A program made the position numbers and the translations under genes. Below are positions 1-16,339 of a DNA stretch of 64,000 bases, one piece after another (within the stretch, counting starts at the first letter, position 1; each line of letters begins with the position of its first letter). Origin of the DNA: Diploscapter coronatus (Eukaryota > Nematoda > Chromadorea > Rhabditida > Rhabditidae); assembly GCA_964036155.1 (NCBI GenBank), contig OZ038423.1:53459249-53523248 (forward strand), given 5' to 3'. A model generated the notes under the pieces. The model did no database searches and was not told the DNA's origin. It saw nothing but the letters and a program-made list of their open reading frames with translations.

Positions 1-1108
1 ATGTTAGTTCTCTTTGTGCCTATCGATTGTCAGTCCTATCATTCGTATTTAAAGAAGCACAACTTTATTCCTTCCCTAATCCTTCTTCACTCTTCCCATT
101 TCACATTTCCCTGCCTTTCCAACTTCCAAATCTGCCTTTCCATTTGCATTTTTAATGCAGCACGAAAGCAGAGAGGCAGAATGCCCGAGGCCTGTTTCGA
201 TTCTCTCCTTTTTACAATAAAAACGTGGCATCTCAAAGCAAATTTACGACATTATTTTATTTCTGCCGCAATTTCGAAGAAGTATTCTCTCAGAGTAAGC
301 GCCGCTCTTAATTGTAAAAATCGCATAAAAGTGCAGTTTTCTTGTTTTTCTTTCTAACAATAAATGAACAATGTCTGTAGTTACTATGCTTTTTCCTTGC
401 AAGATAATATTTACCTAAAGCGAACACCGTTCATGAATTTGTGCTAGATATGTCCGTTCACACTTATTGTTGATTAGAAAGAGTAACCCAGATCCGAAAA
501 AATCATGAATTATTAGAATTAGGTTAAGTTTAGTAAGGCGAAAAAAAACTGCTAGCCCTTAACCTCGAATAGCTCGAATGGGCTGTTATTCGAGTAATTT
601 GGCCTTGGCAAAGTTGTACGTACTTTTTGCAGTGCTGTGGTCGGAGAAATAGACGAGGAATTGGACAAACGCATCGATTTGGACAATCTCAAAGCAGCCC
701 CTCTTGCTCCTATTTGGATTGTCTGATCTGTCTCACTCACAAGCTTCTTCCTTTATCTCTGATGTCCTCGAATTGGTTTGTTTGACTGTTATCTCCTCTC
801 TAAAGCACACTAAACGGGTCTCTCTTCTGCCGTTGTTTCTCATTTACTTCTCTATATATTAGCACACCATCTGGTTTTGCCCATTTTTCCTATCCTAATT
901 TATTTATTATCTCTTATATTTTCGAGTCGAATGAAGAATTACAACCTTGATCTTGGTATTTCGTTCATTTTATCACCAGTTGATAAGACTGGTCGCAACA
1001 TTCGCGTATCTATTGATTGTTCGACATTTTCGAAATTATTTCGACTTTTTCAGACTTACATATGGTATTTTTGCACAATTCTAATTCGGGTGTTCACTTG
1101 TAGCGATA
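1..1108. other. Upstream region with one orphan coding-like exon
   Basis: No complete gene is visible. The first 130 bases are pyrimidine-rich on the + strand. The only coding-like block is at 632-724, listed separately. The rest is AT-rich and probably upstream or intronic sequence for the RS-rich gene that starts at 1109. Confidence 0.4.
632..724 (+). other. Orphan terminal-exon-like block
   Basis: A good acceptor (tttttgcag) ends just before 632. From there the second-phase frame is open for 30 codons to a TGA at 722-724. The peptide is acidic at first (GEIDEELDKRIDLDNL) and ends in APIWIV. This looks like the last exon of a + strand gene whose earlier exons lie to the left, possibly outside the window. 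I do not recognise the protein. A short upstream exon ending near 592 with a 39-bp intron is possible but weak. Confidence 0.3.
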
Positions 1109-4100
1109 ATGCAGTCTAGTCAAGAGGTAAATGGTTTATTAAAAACCTTGTTTGATCTGCAAATTCCTTCTTCCATGACAATACCTTACTTGTGAAACTT
1201 TTCTTGTCATGTAGAATTTGCAAGCCTGACTGGTTTTTCAACAATCATGCGAGATGATAAACCAATGATCAATTTTGCAGAAAGATGTGATGAGTCAGGT
1301 TCACGAAGAAATCGATTACAACGAAGAATTGCCTCTGGAAGGAGTGGCAGAAGCAGAACGGGCTGAAGAAGAGATCGATCCGAACGAGCTGGAATTGGAA
1401 TGCATTGAAGAGGCTGATGGAACGAATGGAACAATGTCCGTGAAGAAAGACAAGCACAGAGACAGACAAAGGGACAGGAGACCACATTCCACACGAGAGG
1501 AGGACAGAAGCAGGCGCGATAGAGACAGAATATCTCACAGGAGAATTACCATTCAAGTAAGTATACTTGCTTTCTGAAACCAAAATCGAAATTTTTATCC
1601 TGCATGGTATGGTGAAGCTTTTTAAAGCCGCTTTTATATCTATAAAATACCATTTGCATTTTGATATCAAATTCGTCCTGACAATACATCAACTGAAACT
1701 CTCATTTCACTACATTCCTCAGCTAATAGTTGTTCAAAACTGAAAATTTTGTAAAAAGAGATGTCGCAGAAGATAGCATCTAAATGGGTTCTTTTTGTGC
1801 TTTACTCTTTCATGATTTTACGTGTTTGCGTGCCAAACAAAAAGAGAAGTTCTAGAACGCAGGCGACCTATCGCATTTTAACCATTTCTTTCGAAAATAA
1901 TTTTGCTGAAAACTTAGTTCATTTCTTTAACTAAGTTTCTCAGGGAAATAAGAAAGGTGTAGAAATCTGAATGATCATCCTATACATTCCGTTGAACAGA
2001 CGAAAATGAACTTCATGATCTTCGCATGCAAACTTAGTTTCTATTATTATAATTTAAAAGTTAAACATACTTAAATAATAAAAAGAAGGCAATTTTTAGG
2101 ACCGGATAAAGCGTCCTCATCAACACCACTCCTCTTCGTCGTCTCATTCAACCTCTTCTCGATCCAAATTAGCCACAGCTCGCAGCGAAAAGGTAAAAAT
2201 AATTGTTCTAGCCCGAGTAATTTTTTCAGAAATTTCGAAACAATACTATACCATATAGATATAATTTTCACTCAAATGAACAAAGCAACCTTCAATCCAA
2301 ATTCCGACTCTCCCGAAAGTGGACTTTCACATTATTCGAAAGTAAAGTGCATTTTCAGGATCGAATTTCTTCTCAAATTGACCGAGATCGCCGTCGCAGA
2401 GAAGAGCACGGCCTTCTGAAGAAACGACGAATGGAAGGCGAGAATGGCTCGGGCAGACACACACATCGACACTCACACTTGGCCTCCTCCAGCAGGTCGC
2501 ATGCTGAAAGGATCACACGAAAAATATCTCCGAGAAGGTAGGCATTATTTTACTTTGAAAAGATTTTTACATAATTATTGACTGGGAAAAATCTTAATCA
2601 GATTTGCAACTTTCTGGAAAACTAGCTAATTGGATAAACAAGTTTTTTTCAAGATGCGCAATGAAAAGATCCTCTTTTACCAAAAAAGACCATTTTGCTT
2701 TATTCGTTTAATCACGATTTAAAAAAATTGAAAAATTGCAGGTTTGATCTGAAGTTTAATTCCGAGAGATCGTGTCATAATTCTAGATAATATGTATTTG
2801 AGCGAATTATGAAAAGGAAACAAATAATTTCCCTTCTGATAATCTCGTCATCATTATGTATTTTTATTTTACAGACACGATTCGAGCAGAGATCGAGATC
2901 GAGGACGACAGCGGGAGAGATATAGAAATGACAGAGAGCACAGAGAGACGGACAGAAATCGGCACAAGAACAGAAGCAGAACTGAGGACTTGGATGCCAT
3001 CGACTTGAATGATTTGGAGGCTGTTGATGAATGCAGTAAGTTTATGAACTATGGAAACCTTGTTCTTAGGAAGTAGACGAACATTTTATTTCTGGATTTT
3101 CTTCTGAATAATCATTTTTCACAAAGAATTTGAAAGATCCATTACTCGATACCATTTTACTTTTTATTCAACAAAATGAAAAGATGAAATGAATTTAATG
3201 AAATGATTTTCAGGTGGAGACGAAGACTGGAACACGGCCAGCGAGCCGTCAGAATCTCAATCCAGGTTCGTTCGCATTTCGCACTTCTCATAATGACTAT
3301 TCATTGGGAGAAAGGGAGTACTCGAACATTACTTTATGAGCATGCACCTATGAAAACTACACTTTATCATTCAATCTTTTGCACTACTTTTGAATGTTTT
3401 TCTTGGGGACTAACTGTGGAATGACTTGTTTCCTCAGAAAGGGGAGATAATCATTGATGAAATGAATGAATTGAAATCGAGACGAGATGTATCTGTAGAA
3501 TTGTTGATTGTTTTAGAACAGACAGCAGTGCCTCTGTGTCTGCCTCTGCATCTGATGAGTCTGCCTCCGAAGATGAGGAGCTGTTTGACTTCGAAGAGCC
3601 TGACTATGCAGCCATGAAGAAGGCAGCTCAGAACAGCCAACCCATGCAGCTGCTTGCCATGTACAGAGAGGCACTTGAGCATGAGGATGAACAGACTGAA
3701 CTGTCTGCAACGGCTGAGACAAGCTGCACGCACATGGACGAGGAATTGACCAGGGACTCGAATGCGTCCTCGAGCAAGCAGCGGATGGAGAGGGAACGAG
3801 CCACCACATCGAGTAGCACTAGTGGGAGCAGCCACAGGCAGCGACAACACGGTACACTCCCCGTCCAATCACTCTCACCACCCAACAAGTCGATCGCTCA
3901 GCGACTTTTCCCGGTTCCTAGCCAAATTTTACGAGATACATGTCTATCAAACAGAACGGTCATTGCCAATCAACTTTTTGTCAAGTTTTTGCATTTCGTA
4001 AGCGAGCAGCAGAGTGGAAATGATAATGACAGAAATGAGAACGTGTGTCTGTCAGTGACTGAACAGATCGGTCCCGCCCCCTGTCACGCACTTGACGGCA

Positions 4101-5590
4101 TCCTCAATCACATGTTTTGCAACTTTAGCCACGCCCACTCCAACTGCATCGAGTCGGAGACGGTCGCCTGTTGCGAGGAGAGCGACATCCTCAACGACGG
4201 CGGCAAGAAGAGCAGAAGAAAGAGGAAGAGGAGACGTAAGAAACGAGGAAAGAAGGACAACAAGCAAGAGGGCACATGAAGAGCACGGAAGGGATGGAAG
4301 TGAAGTCGAAGGGAAGAGAAGCAGGAAGGACGACGAACGTGGACTGACAAGAAGCAATGGAAGAATGGCAGTCAACCCTGACCGAATAAAGGAAGCCAGT
4401 GCAATCGACGGCCACAAACACTCACACTCAATCGGTTCGTATTTAGGGCTATTCATCAGAAAGAACTACAGAATAATGATGTTTGATATTCGGGAATTGC
4501 GTATTCTCATTCTCAAATATCACAAGTGGATTGAATTCGTTCAGCTAAGCAACACGAACAGCCGGCCACAACCATTCCCTCTCTGCTCGAACTGGAGGTC
4601 ACCAAGCCGCAGCACAGATCCGTCGAATCGACATCATCACTCAAGGAGCAGCAGCCCCCTCCCGCAGTGGACAGACACAAGCTGCCCTCGCTGCTCAACT
4701 GCTCTGTCAAACCGCCCGATCCACTGGAGATGAAGCAGTTCGTCGTGAAGATCGACACTTCCCGCAGAGAGAAAGCACAGAGAGCAGTCACCCTCACTCC
4801 CTTGCTCGAGTCTGTAGCTCCGTTCACGAACAGCATGAGCAGACACCCTCCGATTATCGCTCCCGAACAGAGTCGTCCATCCACTTCCAAGCAGAGTGGC
4901 AGTCTGCCCAATGGAAATGCAATAAGCAGTATGTTTTCATGTTCATCAATTATGTCAATCACACATGCATTTATGGTTTTATGGTAAAGTTATAATCTCA
5001 CTTTTCATTATCTGATTTGATTTGAGAGATTTATTGTGAATAGAGAAAATAGAGACGAAGGAGGGGAGCGTAGAGAAGAAAATTCATTTTCTTTGGATAA
5101 ATGAATAAATGGTTTGAATGATTTCAGAAGCAGTCAGCCACGCGAATCGGCAAATGGGAAGCAGCTGGAGGGTAGGGACAGGAATGGGGATGGGGCAGAG
5201 CACGAGCAGACAGCAAAGTTGGAATCATCCAAGAGTAAGGATGTTTACAAGACACATGAAATTGGGCTATGAATATTTTTGATAAAAGATGAAACGAAGA
5301 GACGATACTTCTTTTTATCCATTCATATTGTTTCACACACCATCTCATCATGTCATAAAGTTGTCAAGCTAAAAGATCAATAAACTTTTAAATACAGTTA
5401 TCGGATATTTCAGAAAGTGCACCTTCCGAATCGCCCCAACCCATATGAGGAGCAGCTACATGTCCAATCGCAGCCCTCATTCCACCACTCTCATTCTCGA
5501 TCACACCAGAACTATCGCCAACAAGCATCGGAGACGATGATCACTAGAACAATCATCATGAAGCAGAATCGCAAACGGTATACTAATTGA
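1109..5590 (+). CDS. Arginine/serine-rich nuclear-type protein (11 exons)
   Basis: My model has exons 1109-1126, 1281-1556, 2100-2192, 2359-2537, 2875-3035, 3214-3265, 3517-3851, 4129-4434, 4545-4928, 5128-5234 and 5414-5590, all in phase, giving about 695 residues. The N-terminal 80 residues are acidic. After them come long R/D/S/H-rich stretches typical of RS-domain nuclear and splicing-associated proteins, then an S/E-rich acidic block (3540-3620), another basic block (4160-4400) and a P/S/Q/H-rich C-terminus. I see no RRM, CCCH finger or other folded domain, so no family is assigned. The start ATG sits 5 nt after an intron-type acceptor (cacttgtag), which fits trans-splicing. Intron 3852-4128 is open in frame, so it may be retained. 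An AATAAA lies at 5972. The reading frame is well supported by phase; the function is inferred from composition only. Confidence 0.7.
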
Positions 5591-6097
5591 TGCATTGCTT
5601 TGGTCAGATAAGCATCACTTTTCTCTGCTGAAGAACGTATTTTACAAATTCATTGAGAGGATAGAAGAGTGATAACATCCTTATTTTTTCTTCATTTGAC
5701 ATTAAATTAGTTCGTCTGACCAAGACAATGCCTGAATATTTTTTATTGTTCGCAATAGTTATCATTTTTATACAATGAATGTGCAATTCTGGTCTTGATT
5801 AATATAGATTTTTTCTTATTATGCATGATTAGTTTATCTTGTTTATGTTTGTTTGTTTATTGAACTTAATCATCATGAATTTGTTCACTCTTTCCTGTAC
5901 CTTTCGTGTATCAACCGGCCTTATTCTAATCACGCGGTTATATTTCATAAAATATGTATTTTACTGTGCTAAATAAAAATAAATTTGTATGAATAATGTC
6001 GACAATAAATCGAATAATATTTAAAAAGTTTATCGCTTTTTAATATCTATTCAATTTGAGAAAGAGAAAATGATTAAATGCGTCTCTTTGACTGAAG
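5591..6097. other. 3' UTR and intergenic, AT-rich
   Basis: Downstream flank of the RS-rich gene and upstream flank of BLOC1S2. A poly(A) signal AATAAA is at 5972-5977. I see no further gene. Confidence 0.6.
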
Positions 6098-6906
6098 ATG
6101 GCCGAAATCAATGAACGTGCGTCAGTCTCCTCGCCCCCAGTCCCCCAAACACCTGCACCTCCACCTGAGTTGAGGCAGCTCGCTGATGGAATGTACGACA
6201 AAGTCGGGGCTTTTCTGCAGGGACAAATCCAAGGTATGGTTTTCTATTCTTATTTGAAGCAAACCAGACGTGGCTAAATTATGAGATTTCATTAAGCAGT
6301 TGTGAAGCTCAAATCCTGTTCTTACCTTTACAATTTACATCCCTTCTCAACATTGATTATGGCTACTATAATTCTCTGCAGACACAATCGAGGAGTACAA
6401 ACTGCTGGAGGAGATGAACAAAACAACCGCGCAGCGATATGTCGACATGAAGGTTGTTACTGGGAAAGTGGCTGATAAATTGACTAAACTCAATGAAAAA
6501 TGTAAGGTTTTCACACTTTGAGGCAGAATGCTTTGGTCTTTTCGATAATTTTCAATTCAAAACCTTATCAACAAAGTGAAAGATTATATTTGGTACAGGA
6601 GAGAAAAAACCCATCATTTGGTGAAATTATCGTTTATATACTTTTCATTCAATACTATGATTTATTCCTAATTGAAAGTCATCTTCTTTCCTTCTATCAA
6701 TAAATATGAATCTAAAATAATGATTTTATGCCTTTGAATAAGTCGATATATTTTAAATTACAGACGAATCTCTCCGACCGTATCTACAGCAAATCGACGA
6801 ACTGGACGAGAGCACTCGCAAACTGGAGGAGGCCGCCAATTCACTCGAGCAGTACGTCTCCGCACTCGAGGGGAAATTCTCCTCTCTGCAGAGTCAGCCA
6901 CAATAA
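6098..6906 (+). CDS. BLOC1S2: BLOC-1 complex subunit 2 (BLOS2)
   Basis: Three exons (6098-6233, 6382-6501, 6764-6906) encode 132 residues, close to the usual family length. A proline/serine-rich N-terminus is followed by the conserved coiled-coil core. [11 protein letters not shown] matches the family signature for EDYKLLENMNK, and [13 protein letters not shown] matches LQPYLDQINVIEE. BLOS2 is a small helical subunit of BLOC-1 and of the related lysosome-positioning complex BORC, which act in endosome-lysosome trafficking. All splice phases agree, and an AATAAA is at 7161. The ATG lies directly after a weak acceptor-like tgaag. I am confident of the family. Confidence 0.93.
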
Positions 6907-7606
6907 TGCACAAGCAGACAGAATCTGTGACAACTCGACATAATCACCAAGAATTGCAATCGTGATCAACGAGCTTGACTTTCATATTTAGATCATCAAC
7001 TTATAATATTCCCATTCTAATTATTTTGACAAGTTTTCATCTAGTCTGTCCTATTCATGACAGTGTAGATTTGTATATTTATTTTTCATACATTCCATTT
7101 TCACCAATTCTCTTACTTCTTTCTACTTATCGGTGAATTTGTTTAATTTAATTAATCAACAATAAATGCTTTAGTTCTGTCTTCCTTAAGGTTTTATATG
7201 AGAAAAGTTATGATTTGCTTTTCGATACATTTGAAATTGTCGCCGTCAATCAGCAATAAAAGCACGGCTGTCACAATTGACTATGAGAGAAATGCAGTGC
7301 GATGGCAGAGGCCACGCCCATCCCTTTTTCTCCTTATTACGTAGAAATTTGGGGCGCGATTTTGAAATCCTGCTAAAATTGCCTAATTATCTCTTGATTA
7401 GTCATGAATGTTTCTTATCGATAAGATAAAAATGACGTAATAGACTTGTAAAAATAGTATTTCTTCCTGATAGCCACTGATAAACTTTGTCAGTATTGTT
7501 GCTGTTTCGCTCGTCATTTTACATCATCTTGGAGTCTGATTTCAGCTAATTATTTCATTTTCAGAGTGAACCGCGCTAGTTTTGAAGATCATTCAGAAGA
7601 CTCGCA
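6907..7606. other. Intergenic, BLOC1S2 3' UTR and SARS1 5' region
   Basis: AT-rich, with no coding block. It contains the BLOC1S2 poly(A) signal at 7161 and a strong acceptor (cattttcag) ending at 7564, 42 nt before the SARS1 ATG. That acceptor marks either a 5' UTR intron or a trans-splice site. Confidence 0.6.
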
Positions 7607-10435
7607 ATGGTTCTGGACATCGAGCTGTTCCGTAAGGAAAAAGGTTTGTCCTTTTCAGAATCATGATTTTCATTGTTTTTTTTTTGTAAATTTAGGTGGA
7701 AATCCTGAGGTGATCCGTGAATCTCAGCGTAAGCGCTACAAAGATGTGACTCTCGTGGACAAGGTCATCGAGTTGGACACCCTTTGGAGACAGAGTGAGG
7801 CATTTTTAAATGATAGACTGGTAGTGACTGAATTACAGAGAAATTCATGGGCGACAATCTGAATCGGCAGAAGAACACCTGCAGCAAGGCTGTTGGAGAG
7901 AAGATGAAGGTATGATTTCACATAAATTACTGAAGTTAACTCGGGAGTTATGGAAGAGAAAAAGAACATAGCTTGGAGGCTTTATTAGATCTTATGCCAA
8001 TTAAAACTTCACGTTCTTCCTCTCCGCTTTTGATTCATCGACTTTTTGGAGAACAGACATTCAGAACAAGGAACCCGAAGGGGACAATGACTCGCTGGCC
8101 GACGATATCGTCAAACGGCTGAGTGAATTGGAGACCGATGAGATCAAGGTTATTTGAATTGTTCGATTTTTATCATTTTGCTCGTTCAGAAGCTGAATAT
8201 CGCTCAAATCAAGAAGTGCCGTGTCCACTTGGACGAACTGATTGCTAAGAATAAGGTGTGGAATCGAATAAAGTGGACGAACGGTTGAGAGACATTTTCA
8301 GGCGGAAGTACAGGATCTGGAGGACTCGCGCCACGAGGCCCTCGTGCAGATCGGCAACCTCGTGCACGACACTGTGCCTGTGTCCGACAACGAGGACAAC
8401 AACAGGACTGAGAGGACTTTCGGAGATGTCACCATCAAGAAGAAGTACTCGCATGTGAGTGCATTATTTATGAATTTTAGAAGTTGAAAATTATTTACTG
8501 AAATAGTCACCACCATAGAGATGTAGACGGAACATCTATTCATTTTCTTCTGGAAAAAGTGGTACTGGAATTTGAACAAAGATGAATGAAGTTTCAAATT
8601 CTTGAATCATTTTGAAGGTTCTTCCATTGTTAGCAGAAAATGTTCAGGTGGATCTCGTTGTGATGGTTGACGGTTTCGATGGAGAGCGCGGCACAATGGT
8701 TGCAGGAGGCAGAGGCTACTTCCTCAAGGGACCTCTGGTCTTCCTCGAACAAGCTCTCATTCAATTGGCGCTCAAGATGTTAGTCGATCGTATTATCAAT
8801 GGCAATTGAACGAACGAATGAATACTTGCAGGTTGTGCGAGAAAAATTACACTCCCCTGTATACTCCATTCTTCATGCGCAAAGAAGTCATGCAGGAGGT
8901 CGCACAGCTCAATCAGTTCGATGAGGAATTGTACAAGGTTGGGGATCTATTTCAGATTTTTAAAGCTTGCAATTTTTATTCGCGTGCTCCTCAATTTTGT
9001 AGACGAAATTTAAAACAAAAAACTTTTTAGGTGAGCAGCAAGGGCTCTGAAGTGGTTGGTGACCAGACGGTGGACGAGAAGTACCTGATCGCCACTTCCG
9101 AGCAGCCCATTGCTGCCTTCCACAGGGACGAGTGGCTCAAGGTTTTGTCTTTCGACTACAAATAATTCTCACTAATAAACTCAGGAGACGGATATGCCGA
9201 TTCGCTATGCAGGAATGTCCACTTGCTTCAGACAGGAGGTGGGCAGCCACGGCAGAGACACCAGGGGAATCTTCAGGTAAACATGATTTTAGAGAGAAAA
9301 ACCTTCATGTGGAAGACAGGGATTGAATTGTTGGCAACTTCTATTTGACGAGCTGACGAGACCTATCTTCCCCACACTATTTCGTTCTACCTTTCCCTCC
9401 CCTCCCCTATCCCTAACTATAGATCTCGTCATCCCGTCATAGAGTAATTGCTGAACTATTTGCATTTTTCGATTTAAAAAAAATTCTTGATCTAAAAATA
9501 AATTAACATTTTAAGAGTGCACCAGTTCGAGAAAGTGGAGCAGTTCGTGCTGTGCTCTCCCTATGATGACGAGTCCTGGAAGATGTTCGATGAGGTGTTT
9601 CATTCTAATGTGACATTTACCCCTTCAATTCCCAGATGATCGGCACTGCGGAGGACTACTACAAGGCCCTGGGCATTCCCTACAGAGTGGTCGCCATCGT
9701 CAGTGCTGAGCTCAACAACGCTGCTGCCAAGAAGTATGTCATATCAATCATTCAACACCTAATTGATGTATTTGTAGACTGGATCTGGAAGGCTGGTTCC
9801 CCGGTTCCGCCGCGTTCAGAGAGCTGGTGTCCTGCTCGAATTGCCTCGACTACCAGGCCAGACGACTCAAGGTCCGCTATGGAATGACCAAGAAGATGGA
9901 TGCTGATGTGAGTCTGATTTTTATGATGCTTCATTTTAACTCCTATATACTTTGAAAATAGAAATGGTAGATTTTAGCAGAATGAGTGAAACAACTGATC
10001 TTCTCACTTCAGATTCCCTATGTGCACATGCTGAACGCGACAATGTGTGCCACGACCCGAGTCATCTGCGCCGTGCTCGAGAACTACCAGACTGAACAGG
10101 GAATCAACATCCCCGAGGTATGCAAGTTGATATTTTTACGCAAAGGTGAAGAAGAGAAACTTCATCACATGATAATTTTATCATATGTAAAACAATGTTC
10201 AATTTGTAGCGAGAAACCTTCTCTGGCAATAAAAATTACTATAAGCTTTCTTGTTAATATTCCAATAAAATATTTATAGTCTCCTTTCTAATAATTGCTA
10301 TTTTAATGTTTCTACTCCAATAGTTTCGTTTTCCAGATCCTGCAGCCGTTCATGCCCGAGAAGTATCGCACCCACATTCCATTCGTCAAGCCTGCCCCGA
10401 TCGATGAGGAAAATGTCAAGAAAGGCAAGAAGTAG
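7607..10435 (+). CDS. SARS1: Seryl-tRNA synthetase, cytosolic
   Basis: Fifteen exons (first 7607-7643, last 10337-10435) encode 486 residues. The enzyme charges tRNA-Ser with serine in the cytosol. The N-terminal coiled-coil tRNA-binding arm is followed by the class II catalytic core. Visible signatures include the start [13 protein letters not shown], the substrate stretch [14 protein letters not shown], motif 2 with CFRQE and [14 protein letters not shown], and motif 3 with the ELNNAAAKK and DLEGWFPGS region. The C-terminus is short and lysine-rich (KKGKK), as in eukaryotic cytosolic SerRS, and there is no mitochondrial presequence. Every exon joins in phase. Codon use is clearly GC3-biased, as expected for a highly expressed gene. 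The gene ends tail to tail with MTRFR. Confidence 0.97.
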
Positions 10436-10669
10436 AACGAGTTATTCAGAGGAGGTACCGGGCAAAGTCAAAATGAGCAATGATTGTCGTTTTGTTCTTC
10501 ATTCTATCAGTTGATGATTTTATGGAAGCTTTTCTAAGTCTCATTATCTCTTCTCTTGTTATCAGTATCATCGTGGTTTTATCATTTCTAGCGATCTTTC
10601 TTTTTCAAATAATTTATTGTTTCTCAAGAAATGAATCTATCGCTGGTTTGTTGGAATAATAAAGATGTT

Positions 10670-11631
10670 TTATGAGGCCTTGTCATTCTCTTTGTCTTCA
10701 TCCTCTGAATTGCCCTCCTTCAATTTCATCTTCTCCTCCCTGTGTTTCCTCCTCTGTTCGTTAGCCTTTGCCTCCTTCTCCTTCTGCATTCTCCTGTACT
10801 GCTCTTCATAGCAATCGTCTCCATTCAAGTGCCTGTCCACTGCAAATTTCATTCTCTCGTACGCGATTTCGATGTTCTTTATCTGGAGTCGCGATTCATG
10901 AACCTAAATTGCAAGAATTAGCACAAATTCCGGTATATACCGGCTGATAACAAGAAGTGATCATTTTATCATTGAGCGACTAGTCAAGCAATGCCTACAA
11001 GTTAATTTTATGAAGAGAAGATTAAAAAATCAAATCGTATTGGCAATGACCAATGGCTTGGGACGAGATAAAAGGAACGAAAATCTGATGTATGAAAATT
11101 ATCGCGATTTGCAAAGCTCAACGACAATTAATTGATTCTCAGGAAATGATTTTGACGACTACTTGTAGATACGCAATGCACTTTGCATATTCGAATTTGT
11201 ATATTATTTATTTTGTCTCAAGTAATTGGTCATTGACAATACCTTCAAAACGATTCCGGTGGGAATGTGCCTGAGCTGCACTGCATTCTCAGCTTTGTTG
11301 ACCTTCTGACCGCCAGGCCCCCATCCCGAGATAAACTTCTGAAACACTATCTCGATAATAAATAAAAATATCACAACTCTTTGAAATCAGGAGAAAAAGA
11401 ATTGATTTCTCGCTAATTAAAGCTGCTCTTCACCAATCTAATCACATTGCTACTGATTTCAAATCTCGTAAGAGGGGTCCTGTTATTTCAAATAATTCCA
11501 ATTTTAACTAGAAAAACAACCTGTTCACAATCCTCTTTGCGTATCTCAGGGAATTTGTAGCTCTTGAGTTTCTGCTTGACTGAAACGTATCGAAGAGATA
11601 CCGTAATCAGATTACAGCGATAGAAGAGCAT
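10670..11631 (-). CDS. MTRFR: Mitochondrial rescue release factor (MTRFR/C12orf65 type)
   Basis: Three exons on the minus strand (11631-11521, 11338-11243, 10903-10670) encode 146 residues. The core is the class I release-factor signature GPGGQKVNKAEN, whose GGQ hydrolyses peptidyl-tRNA, followed by the conserved HIPTGIVLKVHESR. The codon-recognition domains of true release factors are missing, as in MTRFR and ICT1, which rescue stalled mitochondrial ribosomes. The C-terminus is a long K/E/R-rich helix, typical of MTRFR. The N-terminus (MLFYRCNLITVSLRYVSVK) is basic and amphipathic, fitting mitochondrial import. The ATG is 6 nt after a strong acceptor (ctttttcag). Spacing and sequence favour MTRFR over ICT1. 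Confidence 0.9.
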
Positions 11632-12154
11632 ATTGATCTGAAAAAGTTGATTTTTTAAAACTATTTTGCGTCTTTACATGTAGAATATTCGATTTTACGT
11701 ATTTTAACTTAAAATTCAGCAAGTTTCTTCATTACAATTCATTTTCGCGTTTGGAATCAGATAAGTCTCATTTTGAAGTAATAACTGGAGAATGTGCAAC
11801 AACCCGTAGACTAATTTATTGTCAAGAAGCCGAGCAGAGGAGAGGAATTTGAATAACAAAGGTAAAGTAGGACATGGTCTTGAAATTGAGATTTCAGGCT
11901 TGAGAATCATAATAAGATATTGCTCTAAAATTGAAATATTTAGAAAGACTGACCGGTTTAGAAGATTTTGAATTTAGGTCAATAATAAAATTAGGAATTT
12001 TTGATTGATAAAACGAGAGATCTTTAAAATAAACAAACACTAACTACTGAAATGAGTCACTCGATAAAAAAGAATATTTGACTAAAGTAAATATAAAATA
12101 AAACAAAAACTCGGAATGCAGATAGGACTTGATAGAATGAAAGGAATAAAAGAA
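11632..12154. other. Intergenic between NAMPT stop and MTRFR start
   Basis: AT-rich and without a supported gene. It holds the NAMPT 3' flank and the MTRFR upstream region. Confidence 0.6.
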
Positions 12155-15477
<3,323 letters not shown>

Positions 15478-16193
15478 TGTTTCTGATAGAACGACCGCTG
15501 GTCGCCGTTGCTCAATCCTGCAAACAGAAAAATAAAACAATTCAGAAAAGAAAAAAAAAACGTGCTCAGAAAATGCGCGTCATAAAATGTAACAAAAAGC
15601 GAAATGAAGAGAGTGTGAAAAGAAGAGAGAGAAAAGAGTGAGTGAATAAAAAGGAAATGATGCAAATGCGGAGAGGATGAAAGCCGTGACGATGCATAGA
15701 AAAAGGAAGCGTTACATCTGCCTGCACAAAGTGAAGAGATGTTTGATAGATCAGATTGAATAAGAATAATATACAGAAAAATAGGGACGAATTGATATTT
15801 GCTGTTGAAAAGGAGAAGAACAGATAAGAAGAAAAGGAGCAGCGACAGGGAATAATATTTGCAGTTCATACACCTTGATAGCAAACCGATAATGATAAAA
15901 ACGGCATTAATAAGCACCTTAAAATTGATTAATGCTGGCCATTTGGGTGAGCTTTCTGTTGAAAATGGAAACAACCTCGAGTTTAGTAGGCTTCGTTCAT
16001 GGCGATCCGTCTGCCCATCAACTTACACATGCGGCCATACGGACGGTTTCGTCTCGCTTCTGCAAATATGCACTAAAATAAAGCTGATCTTCGTCGATAA
16101 AAGAAGTGTTTAGCTTTTAAAACGATATTTTTAAGAATGGTTTAGAAAAAGAAGCGAATTAAGTTGATCTGCACAGGAAATGATAATCCCCAC

Positions 16194-16339
16194 CTAATCT
16201 CTGACGCGCTTCCTCTGCCTTCCTGGCGTTGTCCATCCTCATCTGATAGAGCCTCTTTCACGGCACTTTCTTGCACTTCTTCCCTTTCTTTCCGTAGAAA
16301 TTGTACATTTTCATCATCTGAACATTGCACATCATTCAT
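16194..16339 (-). other. Possible alternative 5' exon of NAMPT
   Basis: An ATG sits 2 nt after a good acceptor (tctcttccag). The frame stays open for 146 nt and ends at AG|GTGGGG. Joined to an acceptor at 15517 it stays in frame into NAMPT and would add an acidic, E/D/Q-rich N-terminal extension of about 60 residues. Another frame of the same block also looks coding by its GC-ending codons, so the assignment is uncertain. Confidence 0.3.
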
